NCBI GenBank assembly: GCA_024291935.2
Contig: CM044312.1
Location: forward strand, 50,536,001-50,600,000
DNA length: 64,000 nt
Source of the DNA: Okapia johnstoni
Lineage: Eukaryota; Chordata; Mammalia; Artiodactyla; Giraffidae
Direction: 5' to 3'
The translations under genes were made by a program, and so were the position numbers. This document shows, piece by piece, positions 9,098 through 18,115 of this stretch. Position 1 is the first letter of the stretch, and every line of letters begins with the position of its first letter. The notes beneath the pieces are model-generated. The model searched no databases and was not told the DNA's origin. It was given only the letters and a program-made list of their open reading frames with translations.

Positions 9098-9629
9098 AAG
9101 GCTCATGTAATATATTTCTTCCTTCCCTACTCCTGATTTTATACACTTATGTATCTATATTCAATGTAATTCTACAAACTATCTTTTATTTCTATTTTGC
9201 TCTGTACACCCACCCTTTATAGAACAAACTGGGATATTAATAGAGGTGTATTTTTTTTTCAGTCACGTCCTGGCTCCCTTTCCTGGCCTCTCTTTCCAAG
9301 TTGCCAGGTTTCAGACTGACTTTTCATGGCTTCCAATTACTCAGATCAAACAATCTACTAACCTCCACTGAGCACTCCCAGAGCCCCTCCCTCCGCATGT
9401 CTTGCTGGACTCAATGATGAATACAACTGGTCCTTGAGTAGTCCCCTGAGACCAAGAGCCTGGCACTGAGCTTCCTGACACAGATTACTAGAGTCCTTGC
9501 AACATGAATGTATCACGGTACTGGTATTTCTGCAGAAACCACCTGGCAAAGCTACCAGGTCCTGACCTCAGGAAACCTGAGGTCAAGCTGGGGAAACATA
9601 ATATTAATATATGACACGATCTAACTCTG
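9098..9629. other. Mostly unique sequence with a possible L2 trace
   Basis: About 530 bp. The part near 9340-9470 weakly resembles antisense L2. A perfect hairpin at 9563-9585 is listed separately. Confidence 0.4.
9563..9585. repeat. Perfect 10-bp inverted repeat with AGGTCA half-sites
   Basis: tgacctcagg and cctgaggtca are separated by aaa. The outer hexamers are TGACCT and AGGTCA, nuclear-receptor half-sites in an everted layout. Confidence 0.9.
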
Positions 9630-9842
9630 TGCTCAGCCACTCAGTTGTGTCCAACTCTTTGCGACCCTATGGACTGTAGCCCTCCAGGCTCCTCTGTTCA
9701 TGGGATTCTCCAGGCAAGAATATTGGAGCGGGTTGCCATTTCTTCCTCCAGGGGATCTTCCAATGCAGGGATCCAACCCAAGTCTCCTGAGTCTCCTGCA
9801 TTGGCAGGTGGATTCTTTACCACCAGCACCATCTAGGAAGCC
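9630..9842 (-). mobile_element. Bov-tA SINE, antisense
   Basis: It runs from the reversed Bov-A tail (tgctcagccactcagttg) to the reversed tRNA head (accatctaggaagcc). The flanks share ctaactctg / ctaaactctg. It has the extra 'gagtctcctgcattggcagg' block of the Bov-tA1/2 type. Confidence 0.95.
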
Positions 9843-10624
9843 TGACCTAAACTCTGCTGAATGTCAAATGAAGAGTCCTTGTTTACAGAAAGGAGAGGCT
9901 TGGGTGGCCTGGAATGTGGAGTACAGAAGGCTTCTAGGAGACCTGGGGCAGGTGAGAGCCAGGGAGGTGGAGAGGATGATAGGAGAGGGACAAAATGTTG
10001 TGCATTCTAGGACCTGGGGGCAGACTGAGACTGACCACCTATACCCCAAATCTCTCCCTTTCTCAAGCAAGAAATGCTTTTTATTGAGGGAGGAGGTAGT
10101 AAAAAGTAGAGAAAGGTGCTCTCTCCTAACTTGATTAATTATAAAATGCCTCTTGCTGCAACTCTGCCTTCTTTCCCATTCTCCTCTATAAACATGTTGC
10201 ATCTGCAAATAGACATGTGAATTTATCCAAGAGCAGATATGTCTGCATATTCAGGTGCCAGGTATACAGGTCCAGGGTCAGCAGTCACTCGAAAGCCCTC
10301 CACCAAAGTGGACCAGATTGCTTCCTGACAGTGACAGCCTATGGGCTCTGCCTGGCCCTCCTGGATGATGACCTGGTGACCATCACAGACCTCAGGCCAC
10401 AGGCCTCAGGCACACAACAGGGGTGACACCTGAGTGACCAAAGTAGTACCCATACAGGGCCCCCCTACTATTCTGGCCTCATTAAAATACCCTAGTTGAG
10501 CAAACCAGGCCCAGAACAACCACAAGCAGTTAATGAGATCAGAAGTGAACGAGATTAAAATCCAACATCAAGCCAGCTGCTCAAACTCTTAACTAATTAA
10601 GCTCAATTCAAATAAGGAAAAGGA
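9843..10624. other. Unique sequence
   Basis: About 780 bp without a recognised repeat. Overlapping open frames of 114-144 codons lie on both strands at 9700-10208, partly inside the SINE, and are not credible genes. Confidence 0.45.
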
Positions 10625-10800
10625 AATGAATACAGAGAAGAAGGAGAACACTACAGTGTATTAAGCCCTATTTCATGCCAGGCTGGGAAGAACTTTACAC
10701 CAATAACTTTTTTTGGACTCATAATTTTTACTAAACTTTCACACCATCTCATGAAATAAGTATTATGATTCCTATTTTCAGATAAGTAAACTGAGGCTTC
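10625..10800 (-). mobile_element. MIR SINE, antisense, cut by BovB
   Basis: 'attaagccctatttcatgcc', 'ccatctcatgaaataag' and 'cagataagtaaactgaggc' are antisense MIR. The match stops exactly where the BovB 3' end begins. Confidence 0.6.
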
Positions 10801-10813
10801 GGTTCAGTTCAGT

Positions 10814-11071
10814 TCAGTCACTCAGTCGTGTCCAATTCTTTGCGACCCCATGAATCGCAGCATGCCAGGCCTCCCTGTCCATCACCAACTCCCGGAGTCT
10901 ACCCAAACCCATGCCCATCGAGTCGGTGATGCCATCCAGCCATCTCATCCTCTGTCGTCCCCTTCTCCTGCCCCCAATCCTTCCCAGCATTAGGGTCTTT
11001 TCCAATGAGTCAACTCTTCGTATGAGGTGGCCAAAGTATTGGAGTTTCAGCTTCAACATCAGACCTTCCAA
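10814..11071 (-). pseudogene. BovB ORF2 C-terminal remnant
   Basis: An 85-codon open stretch encodes the C-terminal tail of the BovB polyprotein, with the typical end around [30 protein letters not shown] sequence. It is separated from the reverse transcriptase stretch by a stop and a frame change, so no intact protein is made. I see no promoter for it. Confidence 0.85.
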
Positions 11072-11179
11072 TGAACACCCAGGACTGATCTCCTTTAGGA
11101 TGGACTAGTTGGATCTCCTTGCAGTCCAAAGGACTCTCAAGAGTCTTCTCCAACACCACAGTTCAAAAGCATCAATTCT

Positions 11180-12049
11180 TCAGCCCACAGCTTTCTTCAC
11201 CGTCCAACTCTCACATCCATACATGACCACTGGAAAAACCATAGTCTTGACTAGATGGACCTTTGTTGGCAAAGTAATGTCTCTGCTTTTAAATATGCCA
11301 TCTAAGTTGGTCATAACCTTCCTTCCAAGGAGTAAGCGTCTTTTAATTTCATGGCTGCAATCACCATTTGCAGTGATTTCGGAGCCCAAAAAAATAAAGT
11401 CTGACACTGTTTCCACTGTTTCCCCATCTATCTGCCATGAAGTGATGGGACCGGATGCCATGATCTTAGTTTTCTGAATGTTGAGCTTTAAGCCAACTTT
11501 TTCACTCTCCTCTTTCACTTTCATCAAGAGGCTCTCTAGTTCTTCTTCACTTTCTGCCATAAGGGTGGTGTCATCTGCATATCTGAGGTTATTGATATTT
11601 CTCCCGGCAATCTTGATTCTAGCTTGTGTTTCTTCCAGCCCAGCATTTCTCATGATGTACTCTGCATATAAGTTAAATAAGCGGGGTGACAATATACAGC
11701 CTTGACGTACTCCTTTTCCTATTTGGAACCAGTCTGTTGTTCCATGTCCAGTTCTAACTGTTGCTTCCTGACCTGCATACAGGTTTCTCAAGAGACAGGT
11801 CAGGTGGTCTGGTATTCCCATCTCTTTCAGAATTTTCCACAGTTTATTGTGATCCACACAGTCAAAGGCTTTGGCATAGTCAATAAAGCAGAAATAGATG
11901 TTTTTCTGGAACTTTCTTGCTTTTTCGATGATCCAGCGGATGTTGGCAATTTGATCTCTGGTTCCTCTGCCTTTTCTAATACCAGCTTGAACATCTGGAA
12001 GTTCACGGTTCATGTATTGCTGAAGCCTGGATTGGAGAATTTTGAGCAT
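11180..12049 (-). pseudogene. BovB reverse transcriptase domain remnant (289 codons open)
   Basis: This is the longest open frame in the window. It keeps the reverse transcriptase signatures in order: motif A FIDYAKAFD at about residues 55-63, motif B GVRQGCILSP at about 113-122, and the catalytic RYADDT at about 156-161, followed by the thumb-like segment with IQKTKIMASG. The domain would copy LINE RNA at a nicked target. The frame starts inside the domain, because the N-terminal endonuclease is absent, and ends early at a stop (AAG AAA GCT GTG GGC TGA). The second BovB copy at 46389-47147 has CGA at that position, so the stop looks like CpG decay. It is a dead copy. Confidence 0.93.
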
Positions 12050-12214
12050 TACTTTACTAGCGTGTGAGATGAGTGCAATTGTGCGGTAGTTCGAGCATTC
12101 TTTGGCATTGCCTTTCTTTGGGATTGGAATGAAAACTGACCTTTTCCAGTCCTGTGGCCACTGTCATCTGAGATGGTTTCCAGTATAGAGGAGGCTTTAG
12201 ATTTAAATGACCAT

Positions 12215-12371
12215 ACGACAGAGGATGAAATGGTTGGATGGCATCACCAACTTGAAGGGACATGAATTTGAGCAAGCTCCAGGAGCTGGTGATGGACAGG
12301 GAAGCCTAGCGTGCTGCAGTCCATGGGGTTGCAAACAGTTGGACACGACTGAGCAACTGAACTGAACTGAC
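12215..12371 (+). mobile_element. BovB 3'-end fragment in inverted orientation
   Basis: 'cgacagaggatgaaatgg', 'tggatggcatcaccaac', 'ggtgatggacagggaagcc' and the terminal 'actgagcaactgaactgaac' are the last ~160 bp of BovB on the plus strand. It duplicates, in inverse, the segment at 10801-10960. A short unassigned spacer (12165-12214) separates it from the main copy. Confidence 0.9.
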
Positions 12372-12401
12372 ACTGGAAACAAATCATATCAAAGATAATC
12401 A

Positions 12402-12601
12402 GGGTTTTCCTGGTGGCTCAGATGGTAAAAAGAAAAAAAAAATCTGCCTGCAATGCAAGAGGCCCAGGTTTGATCCCTGAGTCAGGAAGATCCCTGGAGA
12501 AGGGAATGGCAATCCACTCCAGTATTCTTGCCTGGAGAATTCCATGGTACTGCCCATGGAGTCACAGAGTCGGACACAACTGAGTGACTTTTGCTTTTCA
12601 C
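12402..12601 (+). mobile_element. Bov-tA SINE with A-rich insertion
   Basis: It runs from gggttttcctggtggctcag to the Bov-A tail ending gagtgacttttgcttttcac. An A-rich run (aaaagaaaaaaaaaa) interrupts the head between 'gatggt' and 'atctgcctgc'. Confidence 0.92.
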
Positions 12602-12984
12602 TACCTCATTTATGTAACTGCCTGTACCCCAAAGGCATCTGAGTTTTCAATCCTCTGTCTTGTCCCATTTTGTAAATATAATCTGTGGTCTCCCCACAGC
12701 CTGATCTCCATGAGAGAGTCCATGCCTGATTCCCGAGGCCCCAGCCATCCTTCCACATCCCTGTCTACCAGCCATCCTGAGCCCTCTACCCACGGGATGC
12801 ACTCTGGGCACTTCCCTACTGATGCCTTTATTCACACTCTTCACTTGACTTTCATGTCCTTCCCCACTTTCTCCAACTAACAAATGCCCACTCACACACC
12901 AGGACCCAAATGCAACCACCCTCAGAGAATCAGACCCTCGGGGATCCTGCTCTGTCCTCTGGACACGAGTGTTCTATCACAGTA
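12602..12984. other. Mostly unique sequence
   Basis: About 380 bp of C-rich sequence. Its right part may be very diverged L2. No gene is visible. Confidence 0.35.
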
Positions 12985-13128
12985 GGTGGGAAGATTGGAG
13001 GCTTTCGAGTCAGACAAGCCTGACTTGGAATCCTGGCTCCTCTGCTGTGTTACAAAATTTCCCTGAATCCCTTTCTCATGTGCACAGCTAAGTCACAATA
13101 CCTCTCAGTGTTATTGGGACGGGAGATA
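12985..13128 (+). mobile_element. MIR SINE
   Basis: 'tcgagtcagacaagcctgac', 'gaatcctggctcctctgc' and 'tttccctgaatcccttt' form a diverged MIR core cut on the right by a Bov-tA insertion. Confidence 0.65.
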
Positions 13129-13141
13129 AAATGGGTGAGAT

Positions 13142-13358
13142 GTGCTAAGTTGCTTCAGTCATGTCCAACTCTTTGTGACCCCGTGGACTGCAGCCTGCCA
13201 GGTTCCTCTGTCCATGGGCTTCTCCAAGTAAGAATACTGGAGTGGGTTGCCATGCCCTCCTCCAGGGGATCTTCCCAACCCAGGGATCGAATCCACATCT
13301 CTTGCAGCTCCTGCATTGGCAGGTGGGTTCTTTACCACTAGCGCCACCTGGGAAGCCC
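13142..13358 (-). mobile_element. Bov-tA SINE, full length, antisense
   Basis: It runs from tgtgctaagttgcttcagtc to ccacctgggaagccc. The flanking duplications aaatgggtgagat (13129-13141) and aaatgagtgagat (13364-13376) differ by one base. It inserted into or beside the MIR copy. Confidence 0.95.
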
Positions 13359-13429
13359 ATTCTAAATGAGTGAGATACCCAGCACCATCTCATCACACAG
13401 TCATGATGAGACGCCCAATAAAGGCCAGA

Positions 13430-13690
13430 CGATGGTATTAGTATTATTTCCTTTGGGTCTATTTTTCCAATAACATGTGTGTTCTATGAAAGTAGGGACA
13501 CTGTCTTAATTTCCTCTCTATCCTCACTGATTAGCATGTACATGACACACAGATCTCAACAACTGTCTGCTGTAGAAATTGGTGAACGGTGTCTTTGGAT
13601 TCTGGAGTCAGATGCTCTGGGATCTTAGGAAGTCAAAACCTCACTGTGGTCCTTTCATTTTACCATTAACAAGAGGAGAAACTGAAAGAT
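13430..13690 (+). mobile_element. L2 3' tail followed by a MIR fragment
   Basis: 13430-13580 (gtgtgttctatgaaagtagggacactgtc ... agcatgtacatgacacac) fits the L2 3' end. 13585-13690 (ggattctggagtcagatgctctgg ... gtcctttcattttacc) fits MIR. Confidence 0.5.
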
Positions 13691-14629
13691 GGACAAAACT
13701 ATGTGCTCAGCACCTTTAACCTTATGTTACAAAAACTGACTTACAAAAAAGGTGTGGGGGAGGACCCAGCTCTGGTCCCTGGGAGGAGGCAGAGGAGGAC
13801 AAGCTATAGATGGAGGAAACTCCCAGGGACCTGGGCACTGGTGGCCAACTGTATTTTTTAAGAAAAAAACTATTAAAATATACCACAATCTGTGGGTGAA
13901 CCAGAAAGACAGGAAGCATTATCCGTTTTTCAAAGAGTGCCAATCCTCATCCAGCGGTTCCTGGTTGGATTTGTTCAATTTGTACAGCCTCCCCACTAAG
14001 AGGACATATTCCAGCTAAATCATGTCAAGGGGAGGTGAAGCGGCCTCGGTGCTTCTGGAATGCACATTGCAAATCTTCAGGGGACGTTCCTGATGCTTTC
14101 TTCTCTGTTTCCCTTTGTAGTTTTCACACAAGCCCATCTTTTTCTTACAAGCACACCCATGCTCACATCCCCAGGGGCATCTCCTGACTACCTGGAGGAC
14201 CGCAGCATCTTTCATTTTCTCTCTCACAGATTCTTCTGCTAATGAGCTTGGAGGCTGACTGCTAAGGGCTGTGATGGGTGCTGTGACAGAAAAGTCCAGG
14301 GTATTCCCATAGAGAGTGAGGTTGCAGTGGTAGGGGTGTATATCCTTGACTAGGGAGAACAGCACTATCTGAGGAAACTGAATTGAAGCTCAGAATGAGA
14401 TTTGAAAAAACACTGCCTTGGAGCTTCCAACATTCCCTCAGCTGGCCCTTGCACAGAGCCCGACAGAAATGAACTGTGTCTGAATGGCCAGGGACATGCA
14501 CAATGGAGATAGTTTTTTCTACTCACTTTGGGCAACTGCGTGTTAGCAAAGCTGTATGAGGACAGTGACTTTCATGTGCTTGCAGACTCTGATGTCCACT
14601 GTAGCTTATCACTTACAACAAAGGGCAGC
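13691..14629. other. Unique sequence
   Basis: About 940 bp with no recognised repeat. It contains the candidate exon at 14192-14368. Confidence 0.45.
14192..14368 (-). other. Candidate 177-nt exon (prediction)
   Basis: Minus strand: acceptor caattcagtttcctcag, then 177 nt, then donor ctccaggtagtc. Only one frame is open (59 codons, starting IVLFSLVKDIHPYH and ending DAAVLQ). The other two contain stops. The length is a multiple of three. The open frame continues past the donor to 14015, giving 116 codons in all. I recognise no domain. A single open frame of this size with splice signals can arise by chance. Confidence 0.25.
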
Positions 14630-14755
14630 AATAGAGCTCTGCATTTAGACTTCCAGGGCCTGGTCTGAATTCCAGTCTCTCTCTGCCTGGCCCTGACTCC
14701 CTTATTCAGCCTCTCTGAGTCTGAGCTGGTTCTCCAAGAAAATGGCTTTTAAATA
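14630..14755 (+). mobile_element. MIR SINE fragment
   Basis: 'gcctggtctgaattccagtc', 'cttattcagcctctctgagtctgag' and 'gaaaatggctttt' match a diverged MIR. Confidence 0.5.
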
Positions 14756-14952
14756 ACAGAAAACCTGTCCTTCCTTCTTCACACTGTTGTTTCAAGAAAG
14801 GGCTCGATGAGCAACCTTGTAAGTAAACACTGTAACCTATAAAGTGATGAAGACATCAGCATGTTTTGTGGTCACACTGAAATTTTATATCTCAACTAAC
14901 AAATCTTTTACAACCCTAGACAAACACTGTGACCTCTTTATTTATCTCCAGG

Positions 14953-15265
14953 TGCTACAAACGGACTGAATGTGTCTACCCAAAATTGATATGCTGAAGC
15001 CCTAATGTGATGGTATTTGGAGGTGAGGCCTTTGGGAGGTAATTGGGTCATGAGGGTAGAGTCCCCATAATGGGGACTTATAAAAAGTCCTTTTAAAAAG
15101 GTAGCTGTCTACAAGCAAGGAAGTGGGCCCTCATTAAGAACTAGACCTTATGGTGTTTTGATATTGGACTTTCCAGCCTCCAGAACTGTGGGAAATAAAT
15201 GCTTACGGTTTAAGCCACTCAGTTTATGATATTTTGGGTACAGAAGCCCAAGTGGACTAAGATGC
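14953..15265 (+). mobile_element. MaLR solo LTR (MLT1A/B or MST-like)
   Basis: The sequence 'cggactgaatgtgtctacccaaaattgatatgc', 'gatggtatttggaggtgagg', 'attgggtcatgagggtag', 'ttccagcctccagaactgtg' and the final 'agtggactaaga' follow the MLT1A/B LTR of the ERVL-MaLR family. No internal region or second LTR is visible, so it is a solo LTR relict without coding capacity. Confidence 0.85.
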
Positions 15266-15349
15266 CAGAGTTTGCATTTAAAATAACCTAATAGCAGATA
15301 TGATTTGTACAATAAAGAGAAACGCACTCAAGTAGGAAGATGAAGTGGA

Positions 15350-15515
15350 CTGGGATGCAATTTCAGACGAGATGATCAAGTGGAGCTCTGACAAGGACCT
15401 CTGAGCAGACATCCACTCGAAGGGGGAATATCCAGGGAAGAGCACGGCAGGCTGAGGGGGCAGCTAGCGCAAAGGCTCTGAGGTGGGACACGATGGAGTG
15501 GCGAGAATGCACATT
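15350..15515 (-). mobile_element. L2 LINE fragment, antisense
   Basis: 'ctctgagcagacatccactcg', 'gaatatccagggaagagcac' and 'gcaaaggctctgaggtggg' match the antisense L2 pattern (gcagagacctgaatg…ccaggcagagggaacagc…caaaggccctgaggtggg). Confidence 0.7.
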
Positions 15516-15796
15516 GCAGGGCCCAGCACAAAATAAGCCCACACTAAACAGGAGCTACTGTGATACAGATGAGCATTCTCCCTGCTGCCAAAACAGCCAG
15601 CTTCCACTCGTCGATACGCCAAAGCTAAGGAAGCCCAATACATCACGACATGTACTAGTTCAAATCTTTCCAAATCACAACATCCAATCAGAACTCCTCT
15701 CTGGGGGCTCCTTTCATGCTGCTACAGAAAGCAGCCACACATGGGCAGAGGCTATGATTAAGCAGTACTTACACAGGAGGGTGGAAAATTCACTCT
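15516..15796. other. Unique sequence
   Basis: About 280 bp. The first 60 bp (agggcccagcacaaaataagc) may be a MIR or L2 tail. The rest is unassigned. Confidence 0.35.
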
Positions 15797-15807
15797 GTTT
15801 CATCCTT

Positions 15808-16024
15808 TGTTTTTTTTTGTTGTTGTTGTTTTTGGTTTTTGATGTGGACCATTTTTAAAGTCTTCATCGAATCTGTTACAATATTGCCTCTGTTTACGTT
15901 CTGGTTTTTTGGTTGTGAGACGTGCAGGATCTTAGCTCCCCAACGAGGGATCAAACTCATACCCACCCCACCCCCTCTGCATTGGAAGGCAAAGTCTTAA
16001 TCACAGGATTGCCAGGGAAGTCCC
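15808..16024 (-). mobile_element. CHR-type SINE, antisense, with T-rich tail
   Basis: It ends in ggattgccagggaagtccc and has 'ggatcttagctccccaacgaggg' and 'cattggaaggcaaagtc'. The reversed poly(A) tail with tgttgttgtt lies at the left. Flanks share tttcatcctt. Confidence 0.9.
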
Positions 16025-16129
16025 TATTTCATCCTTAATTGGATCCTACTGCCTCCATATTTGTCTTCTACCTCTCGGCAAACACACACACCTCCTGAGG
16101 AAAGGAGGTCTCTCCTGGCAACGGATCAT

Positions 16130-16330
16130 ACAGTCACTCAGCTCACATTTGCTGAGCCCCTAGTGGATGCTCAGCTCTGGGCCAGGTTTGGACAAAGGGA
16201 ACTGCAGTAAGGCGAGATCTTTGCTCTTGAGGAGCTCAGTATTTGATGGGGGGTTGGGTTGGAGAAAGAAAGTGGTGAAAATAATGATAGCCCAGTTGAA
16301 GAAGCATCAGGGAGGACCTCAGTACAAAGT
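16130..16330 (-). mobile_element. L2 LINE fragment, antisense
   Basis: 'cacatttgctgagcccctag', 'gctctgggccaggtttggac' and 'gctcttgaggagctcag' follow the antisense L2 'tattgagtgcctactatgtgcc...cctgccctcatggagctt' pattern. Confidence 0.55.
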
Positions 16331-16394
16331 GTGCTGGGAGTACAGAGGAGGGAATATCTTCAGGGAAGCCCATCCTTTGCACCCCACCCATACT

Positions 16395-16630
16395 ACATGA
16401 GGTCCCCTCATCATATGTTCTTACTGTACCCACTTCCTTTCCTTTCTTTCTTTCATGGCGTTTATGAAATCTGTAATTGATTCAGGATTTGCAGAACTAA
16501 TGTCCGTCTCCCCTGATAGACTGTGGGCTCCATGAGGCAGGAGACCTTGTCTATCTTGTTCACATTTATATTCCCACAGCTGGCATGCGGCAGGGACACA
16601 GAAAGGCCCTGTGAATAAATGAATGTGACT
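16395..16630 (+). mobile_element. L2 LINE 3' end
   Basis: 'agactgtgggctccatgaggcaggagacc', 'cttgttcacatttatattcccac', 'gctggcatgcggcaggg' and 'gtgaataaatgaatg' are the typical L2 3' terminus. Confidence 0.75.
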
Positions 16631-16639
16631 GAACACCAG

Positions 16640-17205
16640 GACCCTTAATTTTGTTGGGGAAATACGGTATTAGCCTCTAAGGCGGCTCCCAATGAGCCTC
16701 GCCTCCTAATGCTCACACCCTTACGTGCTCTGTTCTAATAGAGTCAGTACTGACCCACTGACCAATGTGACCAACAAAATACTGGGACAGGGATGGTGTA
16801 TGGCTTCCAAGTCCTCATCATAGAAAAACTGCTACTCACACCTTGGATGGCCTCTCTAGCGAATCCTAGCAGCCACGCTGTGAGGACACTCAAGCAGCCC
16901 TGTAGGTGAGGTTCACATGATGAAGAATGGAGGCTTCCCACCAAAAGCCAGCATCAACTTGGCAGTCATCCAAGTGGCCACACTGAAGCAGGTCCTCCAG
17001 TCCTCATCGAGACTTCAGATGAATGCAGCCCCTGCTGATATCCTGAATGTGACCTCATGAAAGACCCTGAGCTCAAACCCACCTAGCTAATCTGATTCTT
17101 GACCCACAGAACTATGTGAGATGATATGTGTTCATTGTTGCTTTCAGCTACTAAGCTGCAGGATAATTTGTTACTCAGCAACAGATAACTGATACAGGAA
17201 AGGAC
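16640..17205 (+). mobile_element. Ancient LTR-like repeat (MaLR/MLT1-like, family uncertain)
   Basis: The run 'gaccaatgtgaccaacaaaat', 'gtgaggacactcaagcagccc', 'acctcatgaaagaccctgagc' and the final 'ttgttactcagcaacagataactgatacag' belongs to a widespread mammalian repeat whose 3' end resembles MLT1 LTRs. The exact family is not settled by eye. Confidence 0.55.
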
Positions 17206-17209
17206 TAGA

Positions 17210-17471
17210 GAACCTTCAGAGAATAGGCTTTTGAAGAACAAGGAGGATTTCACCATGCCCAGAAGAGACAAACACTATATTTTCTGCAGAGCCAAAAAAG
17301 TAAAGGAAAGGCATGGAGATTATGTGTTTGTGAAATGGGAGAGCATCTCAGATGATGGGAGTGCAAGGTACCAGGAATGATAGTGAAAAGGGAGGTTGAG
17401 GCTGGGTCCTGACAATCCTTGAATATTATTCTAAAAGGTCTGAACTCTTTAGAGGTAGAAAAGCAATTACT
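17210..17471 (-). mobile_element. Possible L2 fragment, antisense
   Basis: 'ttgaggctgggtcctgacaatcc' and 'ctaaaaggtctgaactc' weakly resemble antisense L2. The rest is unassigned. Confidence 0.3.
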
Positions 17472-17869
17472 TTGTTGTTCTTGTTCAGTCACTAAGTCAT
17501 GTCTGACTCTCTGAGATCCCACTGACTGCAGCATGCCACTTCCCTGTCCTTCACTATCTCTCAGAATTTGCTCAGACTCATGTCTGTTGAGTCAGTGATG
17601 CCATCCAACCATCTCCTCCTCTGTTGCCTCCTTCTCCTCATGTCCTTAATCTTTCCCAGCATCAGGGTCTTTTCCAGAGAGTCAGCTCTTCGCATCAGGT
17701 AGCCAAAGTATTGGAGCTTTAGCTTCAGCATCAGTCCTTCCAATGAACATTCAGGGTTGATTTCCTTTAGGACTGACTGGTGTGATCTCCTTGTTGTCCA
17801 ATGGGCTCTCAAGAGTCTTCTCCAGTACCATAGTTCAAAAGCATCAGCTGTTCTGTGCTCAGCCTTTTG
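17472..17869 (-). mobile_element. BovB LINE 3' end, antisense
   Basis: The left end shows a degraded ttgttcagtcactaagtcatg. It continues through 'gagtcagtgatgccatcc' and 'cagctcttcgcatcagg' and is truncated near 'ttctgtgctcagcc'. Flanks aagcaattacttt / aagtaattactta form a duplication. It keeps about 400 bp, including an 83-codon open piece of the ORF2 C-terminus. Confidence 0.93.
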
Positions 17870-17955
17870 TAAGTAATTACTTATATCTTATAGATGAAGC
17901 AGTTGAAGTTCAGAAAGATTAAGGAATTTGTCCAAAGGTATCTGTCTTCCTTTTG
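17870..17955 (-). mobile_element. MIR fragment, antisense
   Basis: 'cttatagatgaagcagttgaag' and 'gattaaggaatttgtcc' are the antisense MIR core, and the BovB copy sits at its left edge. Confidence 0.5.
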
Positions 17956-17994
17956 TATACTGGCATGGATGACAATAGGGCTAGCTCTCTTTCT

Positions 17995-18115
17995 CTTCTT
18001 AAAAGGACACTAATTCTATCATGGGAGCTACACTCTCATGACCTCCCAAAGGCCCCACCTCCAAATACTATCACATCCACTGAATGCATATGAATTTGTG
18101 GGGAGCAGGGACAAA
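17995..18115 (-). mobile_element. MaLR LTR fragment (MLT1-like), antisense
   Basis: 'tctcatgacctcccaaaggccccacctcc' and 'aatactatcacatcc' with 'gcatatgaatttgtgggg' are the reverse of the MLT1A/B 5' LTR sequence seen at 14953. Confidence 0.7.

Larger units (their letters stand above)
10801..12164 (-). mobile_element. BovB (RTE-clade) LINE, 5'-truncated, antisense
   Basis: The 3' end lies at the left with the diagnostic ttcagttcagttcagtcac repeats. The element then runs leftward-coding through the 3' region and the reverse transcriptase, and breaks off at about 12164 (tcctgtggccactg). The endonuclease and 5' region are missing. BovB moves by target-primed reverse transcription, and its 3' end is what Bov-A SINEs copy. 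Immediately beyond, at 12215-12371, a second BovB 3' end lies in the opposite direction. Confidence 0.97.

Noticed and set aside
9700..10208. 144- and 114-codon frames on opposite strands
   Set aside because: They overlap each other and the plus-strand one begins inside a Bov-tA SINE.
10217..10426. Short plus-strand frame with an acidic LALLDDDLVTITD stretch
   Set aside because: Flanking splice sites are weak and nothing is recognised.
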